Shown in pieces: positions 24,480-35,444 of a DNA stretch of 64,000 bases (the stretch's first letter is position 1; every line of letters starts with the position of its first letter). The DNA is taken from contig CAJNDS010002645.1 of assembly GCA_905221605.1 (NCBI GenBank), positions 1 to 64,000 on the forward strand, in the 5' to 3' direction. The position numbers and the translations under genes are program-made. The stretch is from Symbiodinium natans (Eukaryota > Sar > Dinophyceae > Suessiales > Symbiodiniaceae). The notes below the pieces were generated by a model that saw only the letters and a list, made by a program, of their open reading frames with translations, was not told the DNA's origin and made no database searches.

Positions 24480-25860
24480 GGGATTTAGAAAGCTTTAGGG
24501 CTCAGTGCTTCGGAGTTGGGATTGAGGGCTTAGGATGCGAGGCCCTGGGTTTAGGAGCTTCTTTTGCGGGGTCTTGAACTTTCGGTGCATGGGGTTCGAT
24601 GTTGGCTGCGCTGTTTAAAGAATCCATGTTGGTGGGACATGCACGACTATCAACACGAACTGTTCAATGGCCTCGATACCCGAGGATTGAAATCATCGGC
24701 AGTCAATCTTTCGGCTCCAGGGCTTAAGGCGTCGTGAAACACTTGCAAAAACAGCATCTCCTTGCCTTTGCTTCTTCGGGTGTGATAGGCTTATCAGAAT
24801 CGAAGGGTTTGTGCTCTTAAGTGTTTAAGTCGGCTGAAGTAAACGCGGGTGGTTCAGGGTTTAAGGGGTTTCAGACCAGCTCCGTTGCCGAAGATCTGTG
24901 ATTCCTAAACGGGCTTGCTAGCCTGCACTGCTAAGCTCCCAGTCCTAAGACCTTAAAATATTCGACCGGGATGGGCCTGGAACCTTGAACCCTGCGTACT
25001 TCACCAAGATCTCTGGTTGCAAATGAGCCACAGCTTTCTGTGGCGACCAGGCAATAGTTTACACCAGCGTAGGTGCATTTCTTCTCAAAGACCTGATAAC
25101 TGGACTGTGCACTGTCCTACCTAAACCCCGAACGCTACACTACCAGGGGCTTCAGTCAGGACTCGATTGTTTTTGATAAAAAAAGTATACAAGAAACATA
25201 CACAATGATATGCTATATAGAATATGCATATATTGGTAAATATCATGGACAAACAACAATAAACGATCAATAGGCATGCAGGTTTGGGTGAGGGCCTGTC
25301 TCTCCAACAGAAGGGGTGCCCTGTGAAGTCTTTGAAATTCCCTGAGCCCCGCAACCCGAATTCTTGCAAGCCCTTAACCTGCGCACAAAGTCTAGGCCCC
25401 ATACAGGCTTCAAACATAGCCCGAAGCCCGATATAGGCATTAAGCATAGCCCTGAAGCCCAATATAAGCTTGAAACATCTCTCTAAATCAGCCCGGCAAA
25501 TTCTCTAAACTTGAAAACCTCACGGAGGCAGGCCAGGCACCGCATTGCACGGGCAACCTGGAGCAGGAACTTCCATGGATGGTCTTGGGGTAAGCAAGCC
25601 CTGACGAAACCACTGCTCTCTGTAGGTTGCTTGTGGGAGGGCTGCGGAACACAGCGCGCAGGCGCTAAACCATGAATAAGGCTCTCTGCAAAAAGAAATC
25701 ACAGAGGAACCGTGTTTGTGACGACCATAGTAGACTTGAGAAACATACGGTGGAAACTTGCGCAGCAGGCGCTATTGAAACCTAAACCCTCCAAAGCCCA
25801 ACCAAAAAGCCGAAGGCCTTCAGTAAAGCTGACACCCATAAACCTGAAACCCCCAAACCA
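24480..25860. other. No supported gene
   Basis: TTTAGGG-like sequence (24,470-24,560), an AT-rich patch (25,170-25,270), and short ORFs. 25,700-25,760 on minus (FHRMFLKSTMVVTNTV) may be an exon belonging with 25,870-26,094. Confidence 0.25.
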
Positions 25861-25869
25861 AGCCAGCAA

Positions 25870-26094
25870 CCCCGAAACCTGACATGACATTGGTTTTTGT
25901 GGTCTCAGGCGGGCATCAACACTAACATCAGTCGGCAAGGCTCGGGGGCAGCCTAGGTCCTCCCAAACAACTCGAAATTTTGGTGAAGTTCTCAAGCCCT
26001 CAGCCCAAAGCTCCATACACTTCGCCAAAACACCTTCCGTTTGATTGGCGCAGGTCTCGATGAAGCCCCGCTCGTAGTCGACCGTTCCGTCGTT
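25870..26094 (-). CDS. Hypothetical exon pair
   Basis: After the acceptor CCCAAGCCCTCCGAG the minus strand reads NDGTVDYERGFIETCANQTE, then GVLAKCMELWAE, in phase 0. A second protein-like stretch, EDLGCPRALPTDVSVDARLR, lies at about 25,870-25,960 in the same frame. The first has an NQT sequon and two Cys. A short intron probably separates them near 25,970. No family recognised. Confidence 0.45.
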
Positions 26095-26169
26095 CTCGGA
26101 GGGCTTGGGGTCGAGGCATGTACAGAGGGGCTTCATGAGGCTGCAGAATCCAAATGCTTCTGGAGTTTG

Positions 26170-26345
26170 TCAGGGCGAAGACCGCCCCACCTGAGGCCCC
26201 TGAAGCCCTACAACCCCCAAAGCCCCCGTAAAGCCCCGTAAAGCCCTGAACCCGAAGTCGCCCTGCCGAGTTGCATTGTACGGCGTGACCCAGCAGGTGA
26301 TCCTCAGAAAGACTCGGGCCCCCCCAAAGGTCCATGTGTTTTTAC
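26170..26345 (-). CDS. Putative exon
   Basis: The minus-strand frame reads KNTWTFGGARVFLRITCWVT, then PYNATRQG, with an NAT sequon. Flanks are repeat-like. Splice sites are not firmly placed. Confidence 0.3.
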
Positions 26346-26467
26346 AGTGGGCCCCCCCAGGCGCAGACAAAAAAAAACACTACACAAAAGTGTTTGTTTC
26401 GCCGAGAGACAGTCTTCATGTCAGTTTTCAAATGTCTACAGGGCTTCTAGGATACAGTGCTTAGGGG

Positions 26468-26704
26468 TTGCCTGAGCTTCCTGCCATGGCCGGTGCTGGT
26501 TTTTTGGATGAAGTGGCGATTGAACAAGGGCAGTTGAGTACAGAAGGAAGACCGAGGTTTGGCTATTGGGAAGTTACTGGGCGCTTGTCGTCTCCTCCTT
26601 ATGACTCTGGCGGTCCTCATATTGTGGTCATCGAGTGTGCCAAGTGTCTTGTCCAGGGCTACCCGCCGGGTTTTGATTTCTGGTTTCGCACGGGGACCGA
26701 ATGA
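26468..26704 (+). CDS. Possible plus-strand ORF
   Basis: A 78-codon plus-strand frame is more protein-like than the minus readings here (MAGAGFLDEVAIEQGQLSTE and PHIVVIECAKCLVQGYPPGF). Its internal ATG sits in GCCATGGCC. It is one of very few segments that favour the plus strand, so it could be a real small gene or a coincidence. Confidence 0.25.
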   Translation: MPELPAMAGAGFLDEVAIEQGQLSTEGRPRFGYWEVTGRLSSPPYDSGGPHIVVIECAKCLVQGYPPGFDFWFRTGTE

Positions 26705-26769
26705 TGCAGGGGATAAAGGACCGGGGACCATGGCACCGGCAGATTTCTGGATTGCAATTCTGTAGGGCG

Positions 26770-27950
26770 TGCCAAAGCAACCTGAGCCAAACTGTTACGC
26801 CAAAAACCAGGCCCCAAGCCAACCTCAACTCCAAAGCTTGCACGACACCTCTGCACCAACATCCCCTAAGATCTCGTACTGGTACCTCCATTAAATCCTC
26901 AACTTCTCAACCCTAACAGCAAAACATACAAGCCCTCGACCTACATCTCGCAGCCGCGGAGCTGGCCCGGAAGGCAGTGCACCGGGCAGGAACCTAACGC
27001 CTGTGTGAGCTTTGGGGGGGGGGGGGTTTGTCGATGTCTGGGATTTGCGTGGAGCCTTTGGGTGAGGCATTGACGTTGTGTGGTAAAGAGGGAACTTGTG
27101 GGGCCTTTGAGAGGGCTTGCCTCGTCCTAGCCTTCTGGGGGCTCTGGATTGCATTCTAAGATGAGTCTTCGTTCATTGGGGAAGATGGAGAATGGTAAGC
27201 CAAGGAGTAATTCTGGAGTCCTTTGAAGAACATCCGGCTGCCCCAAGGGAAAATCTCGACCTCGGTTGGAGGCTCCTCTGGCCTACAAACCCTTCAACAA
27301 AATGCTTCTAGATTCTAGAGCCTCTCTCGAAGCCCCAAGTTCATGAGACCCTAGAAGTTGGAAGGCTTCAGGGAGAGAGAGTCAGGCGGTTCGGGCTTAG
27401 ACTTAGGCACCGAAACCGAAAACCCCCCCATCGATAAGGCCCAACGGCCCAACCTTGACCTCGCACCAGGTTCCGCTGTGGTCATGACCTCATTGGGGTG
27501 CACAACGCCCCAAAAGCCCTTGAAGGGTCAGGGTTGCGAAAGGGCCGAGGGCCAGGGGTTCTTCTTTGGTGTGGGTTTTTTTCGGGTTCGGCTCCAACTC
27601 CTGGATCTGATTCTGAACCCTGGCTGTATAGAACTCACAACCCTCAAAGCATGAAGGCCTCAAAGCCAAAGGAACTCAACAAAATTGCGTTGGCTTCCTT
27701 ACACTGCTGCCCCAGCGGAGCCAAACCTTGAACCCTCAGAGACTGCTACTGTCATCCACCTCTTATCCACCTCTTCAACTTCTTTGCCGTAGGCCGCCGG
27801 CAACGCTCTTCGAAGGCCGGATGGCAGGGACATGGCCTCATGGGTTGAAGAGCTTCTTGCGTTTACCCATTTAGGAATTTATAGGTTCAAGGGAGGCGTC
27901 AAAGTGCTACTACGGGGCTCTGCGACTTTAGTGAGTTTAGATGAAGTAAG
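26770..27950. other. No supported gene
   Basis: Degenerate repeat sequence and a poly-G run near 27,015-27,027. Confidence 0.3.
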
Positions 27951-27959
27951 GGCTTCAAA

Positions 27960-28150
27960 AATGATATCTCTGGGCTTGATGGTTCAAAGCCAAATTCTTG
28001 CCTACACCACCATGCGAGTTGAGGGCTACGCAGCCCCAAGACTCCAAGACAATCCTTGACCTCTCAATCCAATCCGCTTGGAGCCCCTCCCTCCACCCTC
28101 TATCACCACACAACCAAGGGTCCCATGAGCCCCCAACTTCGGATCTGATC
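27960..28150 (-). CDS. Putative exon
   Basis: The minus-strand frame of about 60 codons is protein-like (SWDPWLCGDRGWREGLQADW, then IERSRIVLESWGCVAL). Splice sites are not fixed. Confidence 0.3.
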
Positions 28151-28404
28151 ATCTTGGGGTTTGCTTCGGATTTCAAGAACTGTCAGCAGGACGCCCCCTC
28201 AGCCCGCCCAAACCCCTCAGCCCAAAAGCAAAAACGAATCCAACGAAGGCACCCAGAAGATTCAGGGCAACAAAGACACAGGTCGAACACCCTGAGCCCA
28301 AGCCCAGGAGTCGGACTGATCCATGGGGAAGCAGGTCTGGTTGTGCGGGAGGTCCCAGTTAGGCAGTCCTACAGCGAGGCTGATCAAGTGGGTTTCGGGC
28401 ACTT

Positions 28405-28427
28405 TTTTTTTTGGGGGGGGGGGGGGC
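28405..28427. repeat. Poly-T / poly-G tract
   Basis: A T10 run followed by about 13 G. Confidence 0.9.
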
Positions 28428-29043
28428 GCTTCGGCTTAGGCGGACACGGCGCCGCGGAGGATGTTGTTGTGTTGCGTTGAGCCGAGCACCCAGTTCATGT
28501 CGACCCCTTCTACAGAACTATGGCAAAGCATCTCTCTCTGATTCTGAAGGCGATGAAGGAGGTGCCCTCCGAAGAGTAACCCTCACGCCACAGCAAGAAC
28601 ACCGAAAGTGCACCTCCATCCAACGCAGCCAAATCAAATCCCCAAACGCCGGTAAGCCCGAAACCTGGAAACCCCAGCACTCCACCCAACAAGCACACCT
28701 CAGCCTCTCGAGATTCAACATTCGCAGAACCACCCCAACAAGCACCAAATCAACTCCATACAGCCTGAATATACCTGAATCCGAGACCGCCCAGAAGCCC
28801 AAAACACAAAGCCAAAAGCCCAACACGCTGCACAAAAAGAGACCCAGTTAGAAGCGCGCACATGGCTAAGTGCCAGTCCGTCATCCCCAAAGGGCGTCAG
28901 GTAGCAGTCCTCACACCACTCGAGGGCAGGACTCATTGACCCTATTTTGGGGTCTACGGCCCATATGGCCGATGGGCTCGCCAAGAGAATGGTGGAAACC
29001 GGCGTGCGCCTTTCCACGAAGCCGCCTCTGCCCGATATTTGGT

Positions 29044-29104
29044 GCATGAGCAAAGCAGAGAGTTCCAGCGCACCTGCTGGAACTCTCTGCTTTGTTTTGA
29101 TGCA
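29044..29104. repeat. Perfect 19-bp hairpin (6-nt loop)
   Basis: 29051-29069 (CAAAGCAGAGAGTTCCAGC) is exactly the reverse complement of 29076-29094, separated by GCACCT. Outside the perfect stem, TGCAT at 29044-29048 pairs with ATGCA at 29100-29104. The stem is unlike the telomere-type repeats. It could be a small RNA precursor, a MITE remnant or a cruciform. Confidence 0.85.
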
Positions 29105-29302
29105 CGGCATATTGCGCAGGGGCTGCATGAACTTGACGCTACTCTAGCTCCAGCTTTGGAACGAGACTCCTACGCTTTGCAGCTGTGACCCGCGTCCTAT
29201 AGTGCCCTGGGCTTGCCGTGCTAAGCTCCGAAGCTGGCACGGGTCTTCATTTTCGGCTGCTCGTCGGCCTCCGGCTGCTCGACCGGCTCTTGCTCCATCT
29301 GG

Positions 29303-29554
29303 TCAACCTCTGGTCGGCCAGCTTCCGGCTGGTCGCCCTTGGATCTTCCTCTCGGCCCAGCTCACTGTAAGCCCTTGCAGGCGCGGTCTCGGCGGGCTGT
29401 CAGACGTACCCGGCTCGACACCAAGCACCTCGCAGCTCCAAGCCCTGGAATCCCTTTCCCGAACAGCTTCGGAATCAGTCATGCGGGCAAAGCTCAAGAT
29501 CAGGGCCCTGGTGCATCTGGTACATCGCACGCCCGTAAACCTTTGCTTGCCCAA
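29303..29554 (-). CDS. Weak hypothetical ORF
   Basis: An 83-codon minus-strand frame with mixed composition (ALILSFARMTDSEAVRERDS). The overlapping plus-strand frame (29,202-29,615) is equally long. Low confidence in either. Confidence 0.2.
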   Translation of the reverse strand: MGKQRFTGVRCTRCTRALILSFARMTDSEAVRERDSRAWSCEVLGVEPGTSDSPPRPRLQGLTVSWAERKIQGRPAGSWPTRG

Positions 29555-30000
29555 AGCCCAAATGTTGCACCTTCAATGGGTTCAACACCGCTCCTGCTCA
29601 TCCTCCGCACAGTAGAGAGGGCAGTTGTCAGATTTCGGCACGCACCAACTGAAACCTGGCTGACAGCAGAGTTCAAGATCTGGTCATGCCTAGTTCACCC
29701 CTTCACCCGAAACCTTAAACATGGAATTCTGTCGTGGGATCTAAATCTCAGGGAATGACAAGCTTTTTTGCATTGCCCGTGTAGAGAAGGCCCATTTCTC
29801 TTTTATAGGCAGCGTTTTGCCATAAAACGACCGCAGGCTCGAAGAATGTTCAAACCCAGGGCTATGGCCTCATGTCACAACCCCTAGCTACCTGGGATCT
29901 ATCAGCTAGCAAACGTATCATATCACAGCCTTCGGTAGGCTTGAAGAACCCTGAACCCCTGCCTGACCCCGTTGAAACCCTGAACCCCTACATCCCAAAC

Positions 30001-30084
30001 GTATGCCATCCCCAAAGCGCCGGAGCCGCCCCAGGGATCGGTGCACTTCTGCTCCCACCTAGGCGCGTGGAAAGATGCTTGCTT
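30001..30084 (-). CDS. Hypothetical exon (28 codons)
   Basis: The acceptor (GAGCCCCAAAGCTCAAAAG) and GT donor (GCATAC/GTTTGGGATGTAGGGG) bound 84 nt, exactly 28 codons in phase 0: KQASFHAPRWEQKCTDPWGG, then SGALGMAY. The plus-strand flanks are C-rich on the left and G-rich on the right. No family recognised. Confidence 0.45.
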
Positions 30085-31219
30085 CTTTTGAGCTTTGGGG
30101 CTCTGGGGTGCTGGATTTTCAACGTGGCTTCGGGGCTTCAGGAGAATTACTTGGCTGAGAAAGACTTTCCACACCTTGATAGAGTCTGCTTCGGGTGTAG
30201 GCCGTAGGCTCGTATGAAGGATTTAGGCATGTCGCCCGCGTCTGAGCTTTAGGGGTTACGCCTACAACCTACATCCTGCCAGCGCAAGCTTTATGTTAAC
30301 CTTCTTGGACATGCGAAACCCTAGAAGCCCCTACACTGTGAGCCCCCTGGAAACCCTAAACCCGAAACTCATGGAGCCTGACATGCCTTAGAAATCCGCC
30401 CTCTCTGAACACCAAGCCAAACGAACGCCCCCTCACCCTGAGGGTGGGGCTCGCGATTGCATGGGCATCCCGTGGCCGCAGGGGCGCAGAATTCCTGCGA
30501 CGCCTGTGTGCAATTTTGGATGCTTTTTGGGTTTTGTGGGTTGGGAGTTTACAGTAGATGGGCTTGGGATCTACGATGCTACCTTCTATGAAAGAATTCG
30601 GGGCTCAGCATTCCAGGTTTAGAAGCTGAACCCTAAGCCTCAAACGCCAACGTTCCTCAGCGCCCCAAGCCCGAGACGGCCTAAGCAAAGGAGCCCAAAC
30701 TTCCAAACCACTGCAAGGCCTAAGAGCTAATCCTGAGTTGGGGCTTGGAGAGGCGTCCATGAATTCCCTTTCTTCATGCCTCGAAAATCGATACCAGCCC
30801 CCATCGGTACCGCAACTGGGACCGCGGCTGAGTGGTTGACCTCACCAGACCTTGGCATAGCCATGTCTTGGGTGTGTTTAGGGAGCTTAGGCTTGAGGGC
30901 ACTTGAGGTTGTGAATTCTGCTTAGTGTGGGTGGCGGTTATTGGCTATCGGGCTGAAAGGTTCTTAGGGTCAGCATTCGGGTGTAGGAGGATTTAGGCTG
31001 GGGTGGTTGAGAGACACGAGTGGGACTGCCTGTTGCCGTGGAAGCCCAACAATGGTTGCATGACGCCCTGGACCTTCACGAAGAACCTCAGCCTCAGCCG
31101 TTGCGGACCTCAGCAGTAGGTTGCCTGAGCCAAACCTGAACCCTGGGCTTTCGAAAAGGGAGCTCCAAAGGCTCCGCGCTGAACTTCCCAACGCGTTTAT
31201 ACCCCCCGATAAACAGCAA

Positions 31220-31310
31220 ACCTTCTAGAGAACCTCCTTTGTAAGCTGCAGCCGAAGGTGCACATCATAGACCGTGCTGTGGCAGATGGTCTCATTGCCT
31301 CAGGCCCGAC
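31220..31310 (-). CDS. Putative exon
   Basis: After the acceptor GGGCCTGAG the minus strand reads NETICHSTVYDVHLRLQLTK, with a possible GA donor (AAAG/GAGG). It has an NET sequon and one Cys. 30,090-31,220 shows only ambiguous short ORFs. Confidence 0.3.
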
Positions 31311-32046
31311 TTAGCTGTCTCATCTCTAAGCCATGAAGGGTCGAACCCTGGAAACCAGAAGCCTTAGACCAGAGAAGGCTGGCCCAAGAACAGAAAGATA
31401 GGATTCTAAACCTGCATCTTCCATCCTAAAGCATGGAACCTGAGTCCCGAACTCCGAAGCCCTAAGTCGCGTCGCTGGCGCAAGCTTTCCCTGTCACCAC
31501 AGCTACAACCCAATTGCAAGAAAGGTTCCCTTCGCTTTTCAGATTGGTCGAATTGACATCCTAAGCTCCTAAACCTTTCTATCATCTTGCGGGGCCCTCC
31601 AATCAGCCACCCGAACTACCCGCAGACCTTGGGTCGCGTTCCAAACTCCAAAAGCACGATCCCCAAGTTTCCCAACTTCCACAACATGCCCAGGCTGCCC
31701 AAGGCCCCGCAACCTTTGTCCACGCGGCTGGTGCAGGAGATCGGGCAAGCACCCCAGGTTGGGTTCCAGCAGTAGCCGCTGTTCTCATCCTGCACAAGGC
31801 CCCTCTAGGAGTTTGAAAACAGAAGGTTCAATGGAGTTCATTCTAGGAATTGTTGGGCGCTTGTTGGGCTCAGGGCTCCAAGCACCCCAAATCCCTACAG
31901 CAGAACCAGATCATGGCTGTTGCGCGACAACTGCGAGATGCTGACAAAGAGCTATGAGGACCCAAACCTTCAACTCTGGTTTAAGCTGTGGGGGTCTTGG
32001 GTTAAGGCTTTATGTCTTGAAGTCGCGAACGCCGGTTTGGTGCTAC

Positions 32047-32096
32047 CTTGCACAAGATCTCGTCTTCGCCGCACTCCACAGCGAAGGGGTCGTAGC
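32047..32096 (-). CDS. Small exon (50 nt), Cys-containing
   Basis: The acceptor CAAATGTTGAG and donor TGCAAG/GTAGCACC bound 50 nt. After two leading bases this gives 16 codons, YDPFAVECGEDEILCK. The short acidic two-Cys peptide resembles extracellular domain exons elsewhere in the window. Confidence 0.4.
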
Positions 32097-32833
32097 CTCA
32101 ACATTTGGCTTCATGTGGCCAGCCACTGAAGACTTCGTCGTGCACAGAACATACACTACATTGTACGTCGTCTAGTCCTTCATTTGGCGCCAGTTCAAGC
32201 CAAAGAGCAATATCATGACTTTGTGCTCGCAGCTCGTATTTTGACGTTGTTCACAGCGGCTTCCCAAACCCCTAAAAGTCCTAAAGCTCACTTCCGCAGC
32301 CCGATCCTTAAACACAAAATTCCCGCCTTAAGCCCGAAAGTGTATCGGCCTCTTAGAGCCTGATTGTGTGCTGTCCAGCTAGCTGAATTGCACCCTGGTC
32401 GAACCACCTTGAGATATACCCGCAATGTCGATGTCGCTGCTGCTTGGCTCGGAATCTCTAAAGGCAAGGCAATTATTTAAGAGGAGATGAGAACTGACAA
32501 GGTTGACAAGGAGCAATCACTGCCTAATGAGCAGAGATTAAGAGGCCCTCCTTCTGATGACATCCGTGTGTACGTATACATATACATATATACAAGAGTC
32601 ACATTTGTGGTCCCTGTGGACTTGCGCTCGACTGGAAGTCTCAGATTCGGATTGACGTCTGGGGCTGAAAGCCAAACGAACGACAAGCTAAGAAGGTGGG
32701 AAGGCCCAGCGAGGGAAACTCTCGAAGGTGTATTCAAGTCGGAGACTCTAATGAGCTGATGGTGCTAACCGGACCTCTCCTGGTGCACAAGCCCTAACGG
32801 CGTGGCGGGTGCATTCCTACCTTGAACCCCTAC

Positions 32834-33020
32834 TTTGGATATCCCTATGGCTTCACTGTAAATGCTGAGAAGGGTCTCAGGTTTTTGGGAGTGGACACGC
32901 GACACTTGCCGAGATGCCTGTGTATGGTTCTTTTTGGAGTGACGCTGAACCTTGCACTCAAGAACCCTTTCAGAATTTACAGTTTGTTCCACTGAAAAGA
33001 TGTACCTTTCCCACCAACAT
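32834..33020 (-). CDS. Hypothetical exon (62 codons)
   Basis: One of the best isolated exons. A strong acceptor (TTTTGCAG) precedes 187 nt that read, after one leading base, as exactly 62 codons (CWWERYIFSVEQTVNSERVL, then ECKVQRHSKKNHTQASRQVS, ending YSEAIGISK). The donor AAA/GTAGGGGTTCAAGG follows. No family recognised. Confidence 0.5.
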
Positions 33021-33933
33021 CTGCAAAATCCGCCCTCTGATGACTTGGGCCCCCAGCATCCCACACTCTTCGTCTCGCAATACTTAATGTCGAAGCCTGG
33101 GCGTTGAAAGGTTTCTTTGGGGGCTCAGGGGCTTCAGAGCTCAGAGAGCTCAGCTCCCTAAGGCAGTTCAGGGTTCTACCTGGGGACCTGTTGGGTTTTT
33201 GAGGGAGGAGTCCTCTTCGCATCGGCTGTTGGGGTTCTTTCTAGGGGTTCTTTGGGGCTACTTCGGGATGCCGCACATAAAGCCAACCCCGTGTGCGCAC
33301 CCCTGCTCAGACCCTGAACCTTACAACTCCTCCGACCCAAGAAGCCCCTAAACGCCTTATGACCTTCATGCCCCGCCCAAAACCCAAAGAACACCTAACA
33401 CCCCGTAAAGCCCCTGAGGGTGCAGCTCTCACACTCCACCTCCCATTCTTTGTTGCATGGGCAGCCTCGAGACCGAGATTGGCAGAATTCAAGGGCCCAG
33501 GGTGATCAGCCGCTCGTGGCGCTCATCTTTCGGATTCAACATGTATAGGGCTTTCGTAGAGGGTTTAGGTTTTAGGCTTTAGGGTTTAGGGTTTGGGTTC
33601 TTGGTGGATCCGAGTTGTGCTTGCTGGCCTTAGGGGGCTCTCGGAGTGGAAGGGCGTCGAGATGTTGGTTTTCGAGGGTTGAGGATGGCTTCGCGGCGCC
33701 TTCGGCTCAGGGTTTCAAAAGCCGGGTTTCAAAAGCTGGGGACTGTAGGATCGTAGGGTTCTAGGCAGTTCGGGATGTCTTTGTTGCAGGGCTGAGGGGT
33801 TGGCTTCTTTTGAAGGAATGTGAGGGAGGGGGGGGGGGGTGCTCGCTCATGACGGATGTGGGCTACCGAGAATCCCCTGAGCCCATCTTGAAACGTGGTC
33901 TACGCGGTTGGGATTCCGGGCTCCAGGGCTTGC

Positions 33934-34077
33934 AGTTCAGCTGCTTCGGGACAAGGTCTTTCAAGCATTGTTTAGGAGATGCCTCGGCACCCTCACCAAG
34001 GCTATAGGGCTCATGCAGGCCTTCGCCCAGGTCGACACAGGTGTGCGCCTTGTAGGTGCTGTTCCAGTCGGGCGTCC
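33934..34077 (-). CDS. Hypothetical exon with GCAAG donor
   Basis: After the acceptor CAAGCCTGCCAAG the minus strand reads TPDWNSTYKAHTCVDLGEGL, then HEPYSLGEGAEASPKQCLKD, and reaches the GC donor AACT/GCAAGCCC. It has an NST sequon and is acidic. No family recognised. Confidence 0.45.
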
Positions 34078-34344
34078 CTTGGCAGGCTTGGTCGGCTTCC
34101 CCCCCACCCCCTCGCCCCACTGTCCTAGGCTTGGAAAGTAGCCGCTCTACCTTTCGCCTGGTTCAAACGGGCGCCAGAGTCTGGAAGAACCATGGTCTTT
34201 CATCAGAACCCTAAGAACCAAGCTCAAGTGCCTTAGTTCCCAAACTGATCATACAGTGCCTCATCCCCTGCCCTGCCCCAGAGCCTGTATCCACAACCCT
34301 TGCGCCCGAAACCCAACGCAAACAAACCCAACTTCGAAAGCGCA

Positions 34345-34498
34345 AGGTCTTGCAAGGATGGGGACCCCGGCCGTCCGACAGATACTGAGTCACGTGGCAC
34401 ATCCTCAGCGTGAGCCGAGGGCTTGAGAAGATGGGGTAAAGGTGGCATTGACTTGGTCCGAACAATTTGGAGGCAAGAAGAGCATCATCTGGCACCAA
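34345..34498 (-). CDS. Putative exon
   Basis: The minus-strand frame reads VPDDALLASKLFGPSQCHLY, then PIFSSPRLTLRMCHVTQYLS, with a possible GT donor (CGAA/GTTGGGTTTG). Not recognised. Confidence 0.35.
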
Positions 34499-34899
34499 AA
34501 CCTGACCTCTAAACTATTGTAAATGCCGAAAATGCCCTAAACCTTCGGCCCTCCCCGCGAGCCACTCCGCAACCCAGACACGAACAGTTTGCCTATTAAA
34601 ATCCGATGCTGTTGGGAGACTTAGGGGTTAGACGTCGGTCTCATGCCCAAAGCCCTCGATCCGAGAACTCCGAACTGAATTCCCCAAAAACCCGATAAGC
34701 GACACACTCTAACCTCCAAACCAAAGGACAAACCCAACACGCAAAATCTGAACCGTAAAAACTCTACAGTTTGGGTCTGATGGCGCAGCGCGTACCGAGA
34801 GTCGTCTGATGCAAACCACATTGGATGGCGCCTCGCTGCCCAGCTCAAGAGGGCGGGGAAAATAAGGGCTTCAGGAGTGGGAGTGTTCGAAAAGTTGGT

Positions 34900-35305
34900 T
34901 AAAGGTTCACTCCGAAGCTCCCCTCTTCATGGCTAAGGTTGAACAGCTTTGCCAGGCTACTTGATTGGATATACAGGCAAACTTTCAGGTCTTGTTGGTT
35001 ATCAATCCGTCCATGAGGAATGAACCAAACGGCAGGCAGAACTGCATGCGCATCAGATACATACAACCAGGGTGTTGGTTCGGGCGCCCGATGCCGGACC
35101 ACTCGCACAACTAGGCAGGATGAAGGAGCCCGAGGAAGCGCTGTTTTTTCTCTGTGACCGCCTTGGCCGTACATTCAGATCATCTGATGATAGGTTATCT
35201 GGCAGGGAACACACAAGGTCTACTGATCTACTGAGATGTCCTTGGCTGAAAGGCCGAGCTGCAAACTTGTTCACAGAGTTGGCAAGTCAAGAACTACAAT
35301 CTTAA
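34900..35305. other. Open on both strands just 3' of the 35-45 kb gene
   Basis: Minus reads LPAVWFIPHGRIDNQQDLKV and LCLYIQ-like sequence (34,900-35,120). Plus, 35,072-35,305, reads MKEPEEALFFLCDRLGRTFR and ends in a stop. Strand is undecided. Confidence 0.25.
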
Positions 35306-35444
35306 GTTGCGGACTCTCGAGCTCGGGCGAGTCAAGCCGCCAACTGAATTAGTTCTAAGCCACCTAATCCCTAAAACATCCTAAAACCCTTAGTAACGGT
35401 GTTAGGTTGTTTACAGTAAGTTACAGCAATGAAACAAACATGAA

